DNA from: Streptomyces sp. ADI95-17
GTDB taxonomy: Bacteria > Actinomycetota > Actinomycetes > Streptomycetales > Streptomycetaceae
NCBI RefSeq assembly: GCF_003846175.1
Contig: NZ_ML123046.1
Coordinates: 827,949-878,013 of the forward strand
Reading direction: 5' to 3'
Length of the DNA stretch: 50,065 nt
Shown here: in pieces, positions 48,876 through 50,065 of the stretch
Numbering within the stretch: the stretch's first letter is position 1
How the letters are laid out: each line of letters starts with the position of its first letter
Position numbers and translations under genes: made by a program
Notes under the pieces: model-generated
Seen by the model: only the letters and a program-made list of their open reading frames with translations
What the model was told of the DNA's origin: nothing
Databases searched by the model: none

Positions 48876-49826
48876 CTACTGTCCGCGCGCCTGCAATGAG
48901 GCGAGATAGGCGTTGTACGCCTGCAACTCCTGGTCGCCGTCCCGGTCGGCCGCCCGGTCGGAGCGCTTCGCCGTCCGCTGCTCGGAGCGGTACCACTGGA
49001 AGACCAGCGCGATCAGCACCAGCACCGACGGGATCTCACTGAAGGCCCAGGCGATACCGCCCGCCCAGCCCTGGTCACTCAGCGCGTCGATGCCCAGTGA
49101 GGCCGGCGGATTCTCGTACGTCTCCACCATCGGTGTCGTCGCCATCATCAGCGCGATGCCGAAGAACGCGTGGAACGGCATCCCGGCGAACAGCTCCAGC
49201 ATCCGCATCACATAGCCGGGCCGGTGCGGGCCCGGATCGACGCCCATGATCGGCCAGAAGAACACCAGGCCGACCGCGAGGAAGTGCACCATCATCGCGA
49301 TGTGACCGGTCTTCGAGCCCATCAGGAAGTCGAAGACCGGGGTGAAGTACAGGCCGTACAGGCTGGCGATGAAGAGTGGAATCGTGAAGACCGGATGCGT
49401 GATGATCTTCATGTACCGGCTGTGCAGCAGCTTGAGCAGCAGCTCGCGCGGACCGGTACGGCCACGGCCCGCGACCGGCAGCGCACGCAGCGCCAGGGTC
49501 ACCGGAGCGCCCAGCAGCAGCAGGATCGGCGACAGCATGCTGATCACCATGTGCTGCACCATGTGCACGCTGAACATGACCATGCCGTAGTCGTTGAGCT
49601 TGGTGCACATCACCAGGGCGATACTCAGCACGCCGACGACGAAGAACACGATCCGGCCGGCCGGCCAGCTGTCCCCGCGTCTGCGCAGCCGCAGCACGGC
49701 GTACGCGTACAGGCCGATGCCGAGAAGGCAGCCGACGAGGAAGAACGGGTCCGCGGAGAATTGAAGCCCACGTCCCAGCGTGAACGGCGGCAGATCCATG
49801 TTCATGCCATGCCCGCTGTGATCCAT
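48876..49826 (-). CDS. Cytochrome c oxidase assembly protein, CtaG (caa3) family
   Basis: This 316-residue polytopic membrane protein has seven or eight predicted helices. FSVHMVQHMVISMLSPILLL, with its paired HMVQHM histidines, is the hallmark of the caa3_CtaG family, and HFLAVGLVFFWPIMGVDPGP and MPFHAFFGIALMMATTPM are also conserved. A Met/His-rich N-terminus (MDHSGHGMNMD) could bind copper. CtaG-type proteins help insert copper into haem-copper oxidase. The charged C-terminal tail is cytoplasmic. Confidence 0.92.
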   Translation of the reverse strand: MDHSGHGMNMDLPPFTLGRGLQFSADPFFLVGCLLGIGLYAYAVLRLRRRGDSWPAGRIVFFVVGVLSIALVMCTKLNDYGMVMFSVHMVQHMVISMLSPILLLLGAPVTLALRALPVAGRGRTGPRELLLKLLHSRYMKIITHPVFTIPLFIASLYGLYFTPVFDFLMGSKTGHIAMMVHFLAVGLVFFWPIMGVDPGPHRPGYVMRMLELFAGMPFHAFFGIALMMATTPMVETYENPPASLGIDALSDQGWAGGIAWAFSEIPSVLVLIALVFQWYRSEQRTAKRSDRAADRDGDQELQAYNAYLASLQARGQ

Positions 49827-49884
49827 CTGTTCACTCCTGCTGGGGGCGTCCCCGTTTCGTGCCGGTTGTCCCGACCAGAGTAGA

Positions 49885-49918
49885 ACTGCCCCCGGCCGCA
49901 GCTGCGGCCGGGGGCAGT
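49885..49918 (-). terminator. Perfect 34-bp palindromic terminator after pfkA
   Basis: Bases 49885-49901 and 49902-49918 are exact reverse complements (17 bp, no spacer; the working loop is the central four bases). It lies 20 bp after the phosphofructokinase stop on the minus strand and before the CtaG gene. Confidence 0.85.
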
Positions 49919-49937
49919 CCGTAGGACGAGGTGTCGC

Positions 49938-50065
49938 TCAGAGCACGCACTCCGCCTCGGCGTACCGCTCGGCCGGGACGGTCTTCAGCGTCTCCACGGC
50001 CTCACCCAGCGGGACCATCACTATGTCCGTGCCGCGCAGCGCCGTCATCATGCCGAATTCGCCGC
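49938..50065 (-). CDS. pfkA: 6-phosphofructokinase, C-terminal fragment at window edge
   Basis: The last 41 codons of a minus-strand gene are present, truncated only by the window edge. They encode GEFGMMTALRGTDIVMVPLG, EAVETLKTVPAERYAEAE and CVL. GxMxALRGTDIxxVPL and the KTVPxERYxEAE ending match actinobacterial PfkA enzymes, which phosphorylate fructose 6-phosphate. Streptomyces usually has several paralogues; which one this is cannot be told. Confidence 0.8.
   Translation of the reverse strand, partial: GEFGMMTALRGTDIVMVPLGEAVETLKTVPAERYAEAECVL

Overview
The window is GC-rich actinobacterial DNA, almost certainly a Streptomyces chromosome. The evidence is the extreme third-position GC, frequent GTG starts, 4-nt ATGA/GTGA gene overlaps, a DUF397/XRE/ATP-binding trio, Tat-type lipoproteins, sugar transporters without a local ATPase, and a CebR-type cellulase operator. 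I saw no tRNA, rRNA, CRISPR array or insertion sequence.

Left third (1-18 kb). A small toxin-antitoxin pair (ribbon-helix-helix antitoxin, divergent Doc-like toxin) has an apparently leaderless promoter. A METTL7-like methyltransferase gene follows on the minus strand, downstream of bioB-bioA-bioD; bioF is divergent from bioB across a promoter carrying an inverted repeat. Next come the DUF397/XRE/ATP-binding trio, a divergent LysR/LysE pair, and a secreted NlpC/P60 hydrolase behind a c-di-AMP (ydaO-type) riboswitch. A ClpP paralogue whose catalytic His is Gln is divergent from a Phd-type antitoxin gene. Two decayed genes (membrane protein, TetR) abut head to head at a probable deletion junction. 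A complete ureABCFGD urease operon lies behind an array of five 14-bp direct repeats.

Middle (18-27 kb, all minus strand). A reductase, a 1-acylglycerol-3-phosphate acyltransferase and a DUF4032 kinase-like gene lie downstream of a five-gene cluster: gcvPA-like, gcvPB-like, an AcoX-type ATP-NAD-kinase-like gene, an SDR dehydrogenase and a GntR/FadR regulator. The two P-protein-like subunits depart from true glycine decarboxylase at several active-site motifs, and no gcvT or gcvH is nearby. This is my best candidate for an undescribed pathway.

Right (27-45 kb). Two convergent carbohydrate operons each encode a binding protein and two permeases, plus glycosidases (GH42 and GH63-like; GH78 and a 1354-residue GH106-like enzyme). 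They suggest import and breakdown of a rhamnose- and galactose-containing glycan. Neither has an ATPase or a regulator gene, so both probably depend on a shared MsiK-type ATPase and distant regulators.

Right end (45-50 kb). A Tat-exported PhoD phosphatase, a secreted GH6 cellulase with a perfect CebR operator about 280 nt upstream of its start, a 52-residue membrane protein, a CtaG-type cytochrome oxidase assembly protein, and the 3' end of a 6-phosphofructokinase gene.
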